Shown here: piece by piece, positions 48,061-57,432 of the stretch
Layout of the letters: each line of letters begins with the position of its first letter
Position numbering within the stretch: the stretch's first letter is position 1
Assembly (NCBI RefSeq): GCF_030272615.1
Contig: NC_081408.1
Coordinates: 766,355,330 to 766,419,329 of the forward strand
Direction: 5' to 3'
From: Cryptomeria japonica
Taxonomy: Eukaryota; Streptophyta; Pinopsida; Cupressales; Cupressaceae
Length of the DNA stretch: 64,000 nucleotides
Translations under genes and position numbers: made by a program
Notes under the pieces: generated by a model
Seen by the model: only the letters and a program-made list of their open reading frames with translations
Database searches by the model: none
What the model was told of the DNA's origin: nothing

Positions 48061-49375
48061 TCTTATGAAATTTCGACAGTAGATGTGATGTGTGTTCTTG
48101 TTGGTCCTAATTCCCCGTGGTACAATGACATCTATAGGCATTTGAAATCCCAAACCTTACCACCTAACCTTTCCTCTAACCAACGCCGAGCCTTCACGCC
48201 AAACTGCCAAATATGTCATCATCGCAGACACCCTTTACTGTCGTTCCTTTGACCACACCCTCCTTAGGTGTTTGGATTCTGACGAGGCACAAACGGCTTT
48301 ACGCGATGTTCATGATGGTATATGTGGGGGCCATTTCAATGGTCTGAGTCTAGCTAAAAAGTTGGTTCATGCTGGATATTATTGGCCCACTATGGAAACA
48401 GATGCTCATGATTTTGTCAAGAAATGCTACAAATGTCAAATACACAGAAATTACATTCATGTGCCAACTCAAGAACTTCACTCTGTCATATCTCCGTGGC
48501 CCTTTTCTCAATGGGGATTGGATCTTATTGGCAAGATTCACCTGACATCTGCAAACAGACACAAATTTATCATCACAGCCACATAATACTTTACAAAATG
48601 GATCGAGGCTATCCCTATGACCTATATCACTAGTGTTCAAATTTCAAAGTTTCTACTGAATTATATCATATGCAGATATGGGGTTCCCCTTGCAATAGTC
48701 ACAGATAATGGCCGTCCATTCAAAAATAAAGATGTCAAGGAACTCTGTGAACAGTTTCGCATCCAACACCGTTTCTCCAGTCCTTACTATCCACAAAGTA
48801 ATGGTCAAGCCGAAGCATCAAATAAAACCATCATTAAGATCTTGAAAAAGGTTGTCAATGACGCTGGTTGAGATTAGCATGTATAGTTGAATCCAACACT
48901 ATGGGCTTATCGCACTTCCATCCGCACAACTACTGGCGCAACACCTTATTCCTTGGTGTATGGTGCGGAAGCCATTTTACCCTTGGAAGTGGAAATTCCC
49001 TCTTTGCGTGTTTCCTTGCAACATTTGATTGATGATGAGACGCATAGAGTCTCTAGGCTGCATCAGCTTGAGATGTTAGATGAGAAATGTCAGACAGCCC
49101 TGACACATTTGCAAGCATATCAAAACCGTCTCCGTCGCTCTTATAATAAGAAGGTCAAAGGGCGACACTTTGAAGTGGGAGACTTGGTCCTAAAGGCGAA
49201 CCTAAAGAATACACAATCCACTGACATCATCAAAGGAAAATTTGAGCCAAATTGGGTTGGGCCTTTCATAGTTATTGCAACCTATGGTTCAGGGGCATAT
49301 CAGCTTGCAACCCCAGACGGTGAACCTCTGTCAGATCTTGTAAATAGCATGCACCTTCGAAAGTACTGGGCATAG
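48061..49375 (+). pseudogene. T3 integrase
   Basis: Frame change near 48190. Zinc part DVHDGICGGHFNG and KKCYKCQIH (H-H-C-C intact). D-D-E carried by WGLDLIGKIH, IVTDNGRPFKN and QAEASNKTI. Tail TTGATPYSLVYGAEAILPLE, EVGDLVLKANLKN and GPFIVIATYGSGAYQLATPD, ending HLRKYWA at 49373-49375. Stops at 48584, 48869 and 48875. Confidence 0.9.
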
Positions 49376-49509
49376 TTTTTCTGTTACAATTTCTTCAATA
49401 TGATCCTGAAAAAATACAAAAAAAATAAAAAACTCAAAAATACAAAAAAATAAAAAAAAGTGAAAAATTGAAAAGCAAAAAAAAAGTAAAGAAAAATAAT
49501 TCACCCTCT

Positions 49510-49574
49510 AGTGAAAACCTGGCAAATAGGCACTTTGGGCAAGTACCATGGTGAAAACCTGGCAAACAGGTGCC
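49510..49574 (+). repeat. Twice-repeated GTGAAAACCTGGCAAA motif of T3
   Basis: Copies at 49510-49533 and 49550-49574, each followed by AGG and GCAC or TGCC. Counterpart of 22126-22211 in T1. Confidence 0.85.
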
Positions 49575-49859
49575 ATGTGTAAGAGACTATTGCTCCGTTA
49601 TCTATCATGACTCCTAGTTGTACTTTCCTCCCCATAGGTTTATCATGATTATCCTTGCCCTGACCCAATGTTCTGTTCCAGGCCTGTGATTGGTCAACAT
49701 CATTGTCTTGCATACTCAGGTTCCCAGTCCTTGTGTATATGTTTTGGTCCTAGTCACTGTATATGTCTTTCAAATTTTCATTGGGTGCGTGCCCCTTGTC
49801 ATGATCAATTACTGGAGTTATTGCTATGTGCGGACTGGAGCTTTCTTATCAAACAATGT

Positions 49860-49965
49860 TCTAAAAAAATCCCTAAAAATCAAACAATGTCCTGAAAAAA
49901 TCCCTAAAAATCATATAATGTCCTGAAAAAATCCCTAAAAATCAAATAAAGTCCTGAAAAACGAA
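49860..49965 (+). repeat. 30-31 bp tandem repeat in the T3 3' region
   Basis: Units beginning at 49860, 49891, 49922 and 49952 of the form CCTGAAAAAATCCCTAAAAA plus TCAAACAATGT. Same unit type as 21868-22070 in T1. Confidence 0.88.
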
Positions 49966-50579
49966 CACAAAAAATTGTAAAAAATCAAAATTCCTACAAA
50001 GTGAAAAACATCAAAATCCAAAAAAAAAAAAATTCTTTGGCATTTTGCATTTTGTCAATAAATGGTCCCCTTTGTGCATAGACAGATCGCTGAGCATACA
50101 TCCAACGACAATCAATCAAACATTGTGCTTTAATGAAATCACGCATTAACAGATGAACTATTCGACCAAGCAAGCATTCAACCTGATCACAGTTGTCACA
50201 TCAATCCAAATAGAATCAACACTACCATCGGTCCTTGTCAACATTATCATGGGTCTTATATAGGGTGTGGTGTACTCGAAACCAGACTGTGTCCTGTCTT
50301 CAACGGGGTACCGCATTCCCTGAAACCAGACAACATGATCATTCTTGTTTTCCACTTTTGACAATGACGATCAGACTATTTGTTTGACTTGGTTGAATTT
50401 GTGCGTCTTATCTTTTTACTGATTTATCTTTGGCTTTGATCATGTTCCTATGTTGCTCGATGATGTCACCGAGTGATTTAGAGTGATCGGGATGGTTCAT
50501 GGTCCCTTTCTTTTTCTTTCTTGTTGTGTTTGCTGTTTGTGGAATGTTTGTCACAAACTGGGGCAACTATATCATTGGC

Positions 50580-50625
50580 TGTCTGTGATAAGTACGTTCA
50601 CTTTGTGAACACCGCACAGACCTCG
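50580..50625 (+). other. Conserved 3' hairpin, T3 copy
   Basis: TGTCTGTGATAAG, a GTTCAC/GTGAAC stem with a TTT loop, then ACCGC and ACCTCG. Same arrangement as T1 22722-22772. Confidence 0.55.
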
Positions 50626-51237
50626 CCCCTTGATGTATGCACCCTAGGATGCTTCACTCATTCCTTGTGTGTGATGTGTCTATCTTTTGCAAAAGGGGTT
50701 GCGTTCCAGCTCTGGCCTTCAATGCCATGATGCTCTGCATCCTCTTTGCTACAATAAATAAAGGTTCTCACCTACTTATGTGCATTTGTGAAAGCAATTT
50801 TTCCTTCATCTCTAACTGTCCTCTGTCTAATTTCTTCTTGCTAACATTTCTTCCGTCCGTCTTGGCAGTCCATTCAGTCTAGTTCTCCGATCTCTAAAAA
50901 AATAAAAATAAGTTGCATCCTGCATTCATTGGTTAGTACATTTGCATTATATCGAGCCCATACAAAGCATTTTATCCATTTCATCTTATAAATACATCAA
51001 ACACATAAACAACATTCATACATGTTACAAAGATAGTACATAGACGGTGCATAAGACATCCATACATGGAAAGTAAACATAAGTCATAACACATTACATC
51101 CCATCATATAGCTGCATATCATATCATATATCAATATCGGAGTACAAAATTGGACTGTCTGTCCTACGTATGGCCTGCAGGCCGAGTACATAATATCAAA
51201 CTATATATGTCTCCGTTATTAGGAGCACATGCCTCTA

Positions 51238-53172
51238 TCACTGGGTGCTCCCTCTGTCCTCCTCATCCCTGCCATGTCTCGAGGATGAAGCTCCTCCTGT
51301 CCCTGGTCCTGGCTGTGGTGGTCTCATAGGTCCACTCACCCCCATGTTGCTCACTGACCTCTGAGAGTGTGGCCTGCTCTCTGTCCTTGATCGTGACTGA
51401 TGTGACACTGCTCTATGCTCTGGTGGAACTGCAGTCTCATATAGAGTCCTCAAATGGCGCATCTCATCTCCTACCTCTAATAACATCTGTGCCATCTCAC
51501 GTGCACTAGCATCCCTAATCGACCCAACATACTCGGTCACTCTCTACTCCGCTTGCTGTGCCTGAGCTATCACTATATCTCGAGCCACTGTCAGCCTAAC
51601 TATCTTTGCTCTGAACCTATCCCTCTTAGTTGACCACTCATCCTGCTCTTTCCTCAAGATAGCATTCTGTCTCTCCAATGTAGCAATGTGATCATGCTGA
51701 CTCGCTATGGCGGCCCTACATATATGCATCTCCTCTATGCTAGCTATCTCCTGCCCTATGGGTATATCCTGCAATGACTCATGATCTGCTGGATCTAACT
51801 CATCTCTCTATGTGCACCTAGGACTCTCCTCTCCCTCATCGTCCTCCTCAGCCTCCTCATCCCCCTCGTCCTTGTCCCCCTCATCCTCATCCCCCTCATC
51901 CTCTTCATTTCCCTCCTCATCATCTTCCTCCTCATCATCTCCTTCCTCCTCTCACTCGTCGTCATCCTCCTCTCCAGCGAGTGGGAAGTCCTCCTGTCTC
52001 CTAGGTACCGGAATATCAGGATCCGTCAATGGCACTAGCCGCTGTCATGCAAACCATCGCTCATACCTCTCTGTCGTCCCGACATCTACAACTTCTAATC
52101 TCCAATCCCATTGTTTCCGCTGTAGCTGTGTAAAGTCGACATATGCTATGTGTGGCTGAATCATCCTCCCCCATTGACTCGTCTCTCTATGGGATCGGGC
52201 AAAGTGTGCAGTCCCTATCGGTACATCCTGCCTCTCTCCAAACTATCATCTGACTCTCTCTGGCAGATACATCTCAATCACTCTCTGGTGATTCACTGGT
52301 CGCCCAATCAGGTATCTCTCCTGTCTGCAATACGGTAGCTCATCGCCATCATCTGACCATCCAGGGCAATCATGATATGGTCTCCATGTGAAATCTCTCA
52401 ACCTATCTATCTCATGTTGCCAATACAATATGTATCCGAATGGACCCTGTCTCAGCGCTCCCCCATAGCAGTACGCATATGGTCGATGTGGTACTACCTG
52501 TCTCTCTGCAATCGGCCGACATATGGCTATTTGCTCAAATGCCCATACCTGTAAAAGTGTGACCCCACAACTCAAAGTCTGTACCCTCTGATATGCTATC
52601 TAATGCAACTGAAAATATAGCATGGCCAGCACCCATGGTCCCCATGTATATACAGTCCCCTTTGTCACCATCCGCTCTATCACTCTTCCCCATCCAATAG
52701 GGAATCCATGTCCTCATCTGTCACCTGCTAATAGGCATGCCATAACCACTGCTATCACCACATATCGCTGATCATACTTTGCTGCCATGGTCTACCAGCG
52801 GATCTCCCTCTCTATGATATCAAGGTCATCTACATCGCACTTGAATAATTTTCACAAAGAGTCTCTCCCTGTCACTGGGTCGTACACCACCATCTCCCCA
52901 TGAATCAGAATGCGGAGGATACGCCAGACGTCCTCTAGTGTCACAGTCGCCTCTCCAGTCGGAAGATGGAAAGAGGAAGTCTCTGAATGCCATCGCTTAG
53001 CCAATGTGGTGAGAAGTCCTATGTTTGCCCTAATCTTAGGCATGTACGTAATGTAGTATAATCCAAGTCCTGCTAATGTGTCTTTGTCAGTACTCCTGAG
53101 TCTGTATTGCAACATGAAGCAGTCGGGTCTGTTCTCCTGCGCAATCAATGGATACTGTCGACTCTGCATCAC
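51238..53172 (-). pseudogene. Antisense plant-mobile-domain (MAIN-like) gene of T3 with acidic region, coiled coil and RS-like tail
   Basis: Homologous to the T2 gene at 4090-6672 and likewise opposite to its own element's pol. One single frame of about 645 codons runs from ATG 53172 to the stop at 51238, with about ten stops and no frame change. PMD part: GLGLYYITYMPKIRAN, FHLPTGEATVTLEDVWRILR, GVTLLQVWAFEQIAICRP, YILYWQHEIDRLRDFTWRPY. Acidic Asp/Glu stretch about 51990-51810, coiled coil 51774-51544 (HDHIATLERQNAILRKEQDE), Arg/Ser tail 51420-51330 (SHQSRSRTESRPHSQRSVS). The family is linked to transcription and transposon silencing in Arabidopsis. The role here is unknown. Confidence 0.75.
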
Positions 53173-53981
53173 AAATGGGGCACAATTTGTCAGTTTTAGG
53201 GTTTTCTGCTACGGGTTGTATTTCCTTGTTTCATGCACCAATCAGGGTTTTCTTATCTATTTTTGACCTATCCTACCCTTATCCCTCTTTTCAGGATCAT
53301 CTGCGCGCTATTTTCGGTCAAACTAGGGTCATAAGTGCATAATTGCACTTGTGCACACTATTTTGCACTTCTACAGCATCAAACTATGCTTGCGTCCCTT
53401 ACACAGGCTCAAAACATCACTACACAGGCGCAAAATGCACCCACACAGGCACAGTTCTTTTTTCTCCCCCTTGTGGGCCCTGCAATGTCCCGCAATCAAG
53501 CAAAATTCATGAAATTGAACATATGGGTTTTTGTGCTACATACCGCTGCTCCCGCGTTGTCCAGTCATCTATAGGTGCGTACATGTTCCCCAAGGTGATC
53601 TGCCATTGGAATGTTCTCCATCTCTCTGCAAGGGTCCTTTTTCCTGAGCAACAACTCCTCCACTTTGGCCAGTGCAAAAGAACTCTTTTCCTTCTCCTTG
53701 TCTCCTATATAGATCTTTGTCAAAACCTAGATGGACGTGCATGCTCTCCATCTTATGATAGTCGTGGTCTTTTGCACCTTCCACTACTTGTAATTTGTGC
53801 ATCCAACCTTCGATTTTTGATCCGTTCAAACCTATCGTCTTTTGTCATTCTTATCGATCACTTGGCCTCTTTTCTGGATTTTTTCGGCCAATTCCTCGAG
53901 GGGGCATGCATATGTCATTATTATTGTTTGGGGCATTTTCATTATTGTTCTTTGTAACAACACTTAGAATCACATTATCTC
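53173..53981. other. T3 region upstream of the antisense gene, no gene
   Basis: Should hold the promoter and leader of the minus-strand PMD gene. Contains the inverted 21-bp repeat at 53401-53458. No TATA box I would defend. Confidence 0.5.
53401..53458 (-). repeat. 21-bp repeat of the leader, inverted, upstream of the antisense gene
   Basis: ACACAGG cores at 53401, 53422 and 53443 (period 21). On the minus strand the unit reads GGTGCATTTTGCGCCTGTGT, 17 of 21 positions like the T3 leader unit at 39240-39260. Confidence 0.8.
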
Positions 53982-53995
53982 AAAGAGGGGCAAAA
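53982..53995 (+). promoter_or_regulatory. T3 polypurine tract
   Basis: AAAGAGGGGCAAAA directly before the 3' LTR. Confidence 0.9.
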
Positions 53996-55407
53996 TGTAG
54001 ACGTCTAAAAATGGTCAACGCTTGTGGAGTCATACTTTAACATTTGCGCATTGCCTTATTTTAGGGTTCTTGCATCGCATTAACATTTCTTCTATGTTGT
54101 GCACTTGGTCTTTATCATTTGTGAGCATCAAGTCCTTCTTCTGCATTCCTCATTTTCCTCTCTTTCGAATTAGGTCTTGTCGATAGCAATCTTCAGTCAT
54201 GATTTTGGTCGATCTTATCCTGTCGCATCATGGTGCGTGCTCATTTATCATCATTTTGGACATCGTCAATCCTAATCGATGATAGAATTAGGGTTTTTTC
54301 CTCTTGTCAATCTTTCAATCATCTTTAGCTTGTTAGTAATCATTTGCAATTATCAACTTGTCAATCTCGTCATTTTGCGCTCGATTCGTCATCGATCCTT
54401 GTCCTTGTCAGCCTTGTCATTTTGCGATCGATTCGTCATCGATCCTTGTCCTTTTCAATCTTGTCATTTTGCAATCTATTCGTCATCGATCCTTGTCCTT
54501 TTCAATCATGTCAATTTGGATCGATTAGTCATTGTTCCTCATCAATTGGCGCCTATCAATTTGATCTCCTTGTCAATCTTGGTCAATTTGTCATTGATTT
54601 TTGTCAACCAATCTCAATCATTTATCAACATTGGTATTTTGTCAATTAGAATCATGATCGAACCTACATTAATTTCTTGTTGTCTTGACCTAATTCCTTT
54701 TCCTCTTATTTCTAGGGTTTTATGATTTGTTCATTTAATCCTTTTCTTCTTCTTTGTGGGTTAAATAAATCTATTTATTTAGTCCTAGGTCTCTTTCATG
54801 AATTAATTAATGGATGAAAACCTATTAATTAATTCACCTAATTTCTATTTCATCTTTTTCCTCAATTTTCTAATTTGCTAATTTCTCCTAATTCCTAATT
54901 TCTATTTCAATCTTGTCATAATTTGTCATACATCTTGCATAGCAACTTATCATAATTTGTGCATAATTTGTCATACACCTTGCATAGAAATTGTCATACA
55001 TTTGTCATAATTTTTCCATTCTTGATTTGAATTTCCTTTCAAATCTCTTCATGCTAATCTTGTCCTCTCTCCAATTTGTCTATAAATTGGATGATTTTCT
55101 TCAATGAAGGGATCAATCAATCACATTTTTGAGTAACCTTATGCTACGAATTTCATCTCTCAACAACTTGCTTTCCACTTGCATTTTGCACTTGTAGGTG
55201 AGATCCACATCAATTTTGAAGGTGAAAGAAGAACAATTGAGCCACATGAAGGAGATATCTGCATTGGTTTGCTTTGATTTCATTTGATTTAAATATCTTG
55301 TCTTTATGTCTTCATTGATCGGATTGGGATTGCTTTCATAGCAGCTTTAGGTTTTGTGGTTGTCCTAATTGTTATTGCTTTGATGATTTTCAATTTCCTG
55401 ATCTACA
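53996..55407 (+). repeat. T3 3' LTR (1412 bp)
   Basis: TGTAGACGTC to GATCTACA, a full match to 37702-39113. TATAAAT at 55081-55087. Confidence 0.97.
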
Positions 55408-55412
55408 ATGTC
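55408..55412. repeat. Target site duplication ATGTC right of T3
   Basis: Second copy of 37697-37701. Confidence 0.95.
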
Positions 55413-55944
55413 ATTTACTTTCAGAGATCTACTATCAGATGTTGTTCCAGTTAAGGTCATGACTGTGTTATTAAGTACCTTCTTTGTCTTGTCTGGCCTA
55501 CTACCGGTTGAGGGTAAACTTGTCACCACCCTAATTACTTCCTTGGTGAGTTTGCAGACTGAATCTAACCAAAGAAATTCTCCCTGTACCCTGCCAAGGA
55601 CAATTCTCACTACCTCCTTAGGAAATTCAGGGATGTCCAAGATTTCCATAAAACCTAAGGTCTCAATAATTTTGTGCTCGGTTTTGACATTGCCATTCTC
55701 ATCATAGATTATGGTTATAAACATCTTTAACACTTCTTCAAAATCTAATTCCTCAATATTGTAGTGAATATAAATTCTAGGATCTTCAACATAAGCTACA
55801 CCTTTAGGAATTTTTGAAAATGCGCCTATGGAATCATCTTGCTTAGCTATTTAGGGAATGATTTTGAAAAATAGGCCTAGGGCGTTTCACAACTTCCACA
55901 ATAGTAGGGTTTGCAATAAATTCAGGAGCAGAAGAGGAAGCCAT
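55413..55944 (-). pseudogene. N1 second ORF, 5' part (unknown function)
   Basis: Start ATG at 55944-55942 (MASSSAPEFIANPTIVEVVK). After one frame change near 55860 it continues FSKIPKGVAYVEDPRIYIHY and MEILDIPEFPKEVVRIVLGR up to the T3 junction. The frame goes on at 37696 (INVRFISVILGYKTTHANRL). I recognise no domain. Together with 34879-37696 it would give about 1100 residues. Confidence 0.65.
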
Positions 55945-56345
55945 TTTGAAAAATACCTTAAGCTTCCTAATAAAGGTTGAGTGCTTGAAAGAAATTGCTT
56001 CACTTCTTCGCCTTGAATGCCTTTGCTCAGATTTCGCGCTCTCTGAAAGTTTGAATGCTCGGTGAATCAAAAAAAGAGAGAAAACAGATGATTTATAATG
56101 ATTTTTCTTTCAACAACCACATTAAATGCTCGTCGGTTAAGTGAAACTTAATACATTTGCTGGTAGAGAAGAAACCCATCTTCTCACCATCAACCAAGGG
56201 TAAAGTGTATGATATTCAACTTATTGCAATACCCCCAAAGGGTTACTTTTCAGTTGGATGAAGAATCTCCTGCCGGTGGAGTAATACTTTGTTCTACCAC
56301 TGAAGGAATAGTCTCATCAACATTCTAATCTCTCTTTCTAATCCA
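55945..56345. other. N1 spacer between the two ORFs
   Basis: No gene seen. Holds stops in all minus frames and probably separates gag-like ORF and second ORF. Confidence 0.5.
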
Positions 56346-57412
56346 CTATTTTAAAAATTCTTGCTTTACTTCATCTACCTTCTCTTTGCCTTTCAAACCG
56401 GGTCCTTTATTATTTGCCAGTGAAGTCTTACTTCTACAAAATTTTGCAATATGTCCAATCTTGCTACAAGCATAACAAGTCACATTATTCTTCTGAATAA
56501 CCTTTCCATATCCTATGCTGGTTTGTGTTCTGCATTGATTAGATAAGTTCCCAAATCTTCCACAAACATAACATCTCAGATTCATTCTGCAGTTCTCTGA
56601 ATTATGACCAATTTTATTGCATTTGGAACATTGACCGGTGGGTGCATTAATGTTTTGATTGTTTTTAGATCTACACTGATTTTCTCTATGACCATACTTG
56701 TTACAGTTAAAGCATTTCCCATTAAATTGTAAGCATTAGGTTGTCTTACCAGTTTACTGTGATCATGATTGTTTGCAGTACCAGAACTTTCTCCAACTTC
56801 AAATCCAAGTCCATTAGTATCTCCATTAGGTTTCTGAAATTTCAGCATATTATCAAGTTCTTCTGAACTTTTCTTGAATTTCTCTTTATGTAGATTTGCA
56901 GTAGCCAATTCATTTTCCAGAATTCCCATTTGTCTCATAAGTTCAATTTTATCATGTTGCATGTGAATCAAATCTGTCTTCAACATATCATTTCCATGAC
57001 TGAGTCTTAGATTTTCATTTCCAGCATCATTGAGTCTCCTAGTCAAGTCATCTTCATTCTTCTTCCTATCTTCAATGTCTTTACAAAATCTCATAGTCAT
57101 GTCTTGCATTTCATTCCTCATAGTACTGTTTTCTTGCCTCAATTTGTTCACAAGATCGTTAAGAGTTTCCTTTTCATCATCATCACTTTGCATCTTCTCA
57201 TGAAGTTTTTTTCTTTTATTTCTAGCAATAGTAAGATTCTCCTGAAGTCTTTGAATGAATTCCTGTGCAGTCCTCAAATCATCTTCAAGTTCGATATTCT
57301 TCAACTTCTATGCATCATAGTCTACAAGAGCTCCTTCTAATTGTTTTCTTAAGTTCTCCATTTGTACCAGTGTCAGAATCTTCCTCAAGTTGTTAGGATT
57401 TTGAAAATAGAG
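56346..57412 (-). pseudogene. N1 gag-like protein: coiled coil plus four zinc knuckles
   Basis: Starts just inside the primer site near MENLRKQLEGALVDYDA (57361-57311; one stop after it). A long coiled coil follows (LEDDLRTAQEFIQRLQENLT, DDLTRRLNDAGNENLRLSHG). After a frame change near 56735 four knuckles in tandem: CFNCNKYGHRENQC, CSKCNKIGHNSENC, CYVCGRFGNLSNQC (His replaced by Asn) and CYACSKIGHIAKFC. Position and knuckles suggest a nucleocapsid/gag role. I do not see the usual copia gag core, and a basic KGPGLKGKEKVDE tail ends it. Four knuckles are more than copia gag normally has. Confidence 0.7.
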
Positions 57413-57413
57413 G

Positions 57414-57430
57414 ACCAGGCTTTGATACCA
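57414..57430 (-). promoter_or_regulatory. N1 primer binding site, initiator tRNA-Met type
   Basis: Minus strand TGGTATCAAAGCCTGGT, one mismatch to the usual TGGTATCAGAGCCTGGT. Two bases inside the 5' LTR. Confidence 0.85.
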
Positions 57431-57432
57431 AT

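Larger units (their letters stand above)
49376..51237 (+). other. T3 3' region between integrase and the antisense gene, no gene
   Basis: A-rich start, the paired GTGAAAACCTGG motif (49510-49574), a 30-bp repeat array (49860-49965), the hairpin (50580-50625). 50890-51180 is rich in CATACAT/CATAT words. The antisense gene ends at 51238, so its transcript would run leftward into this stretch. Confidence 0.65.
37702..55407 (+). mobile_element. T3: Tat-type Ty3/gypsy retrotransposon, 17.7 kb, complete ends, antisense PMD gene
   Basis: Two LTRs of exactly 1412 bp, primer site 4 bases inside, purine tract before the 3' LTR and a perfect 5-bp duplication. The sense strand has gag, protease, G-patch, RT, RNase H, integrase. 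The region between integrase and 3' LTR carries a PMD gene on the minus strand. The LTRs differ at about 36 sites by my count, about 2.5 percent. The first bases of the 5' LTR read TATAG where the 3' copy has TGTAG, so the terminal TG has mutated. Confidence 0.96.

Noticed and set aside
51812-52159. Plus-strand Ser-rich frame in T3
   Set aside because: Complement of the acidic stretch of the antisense PMD gene.
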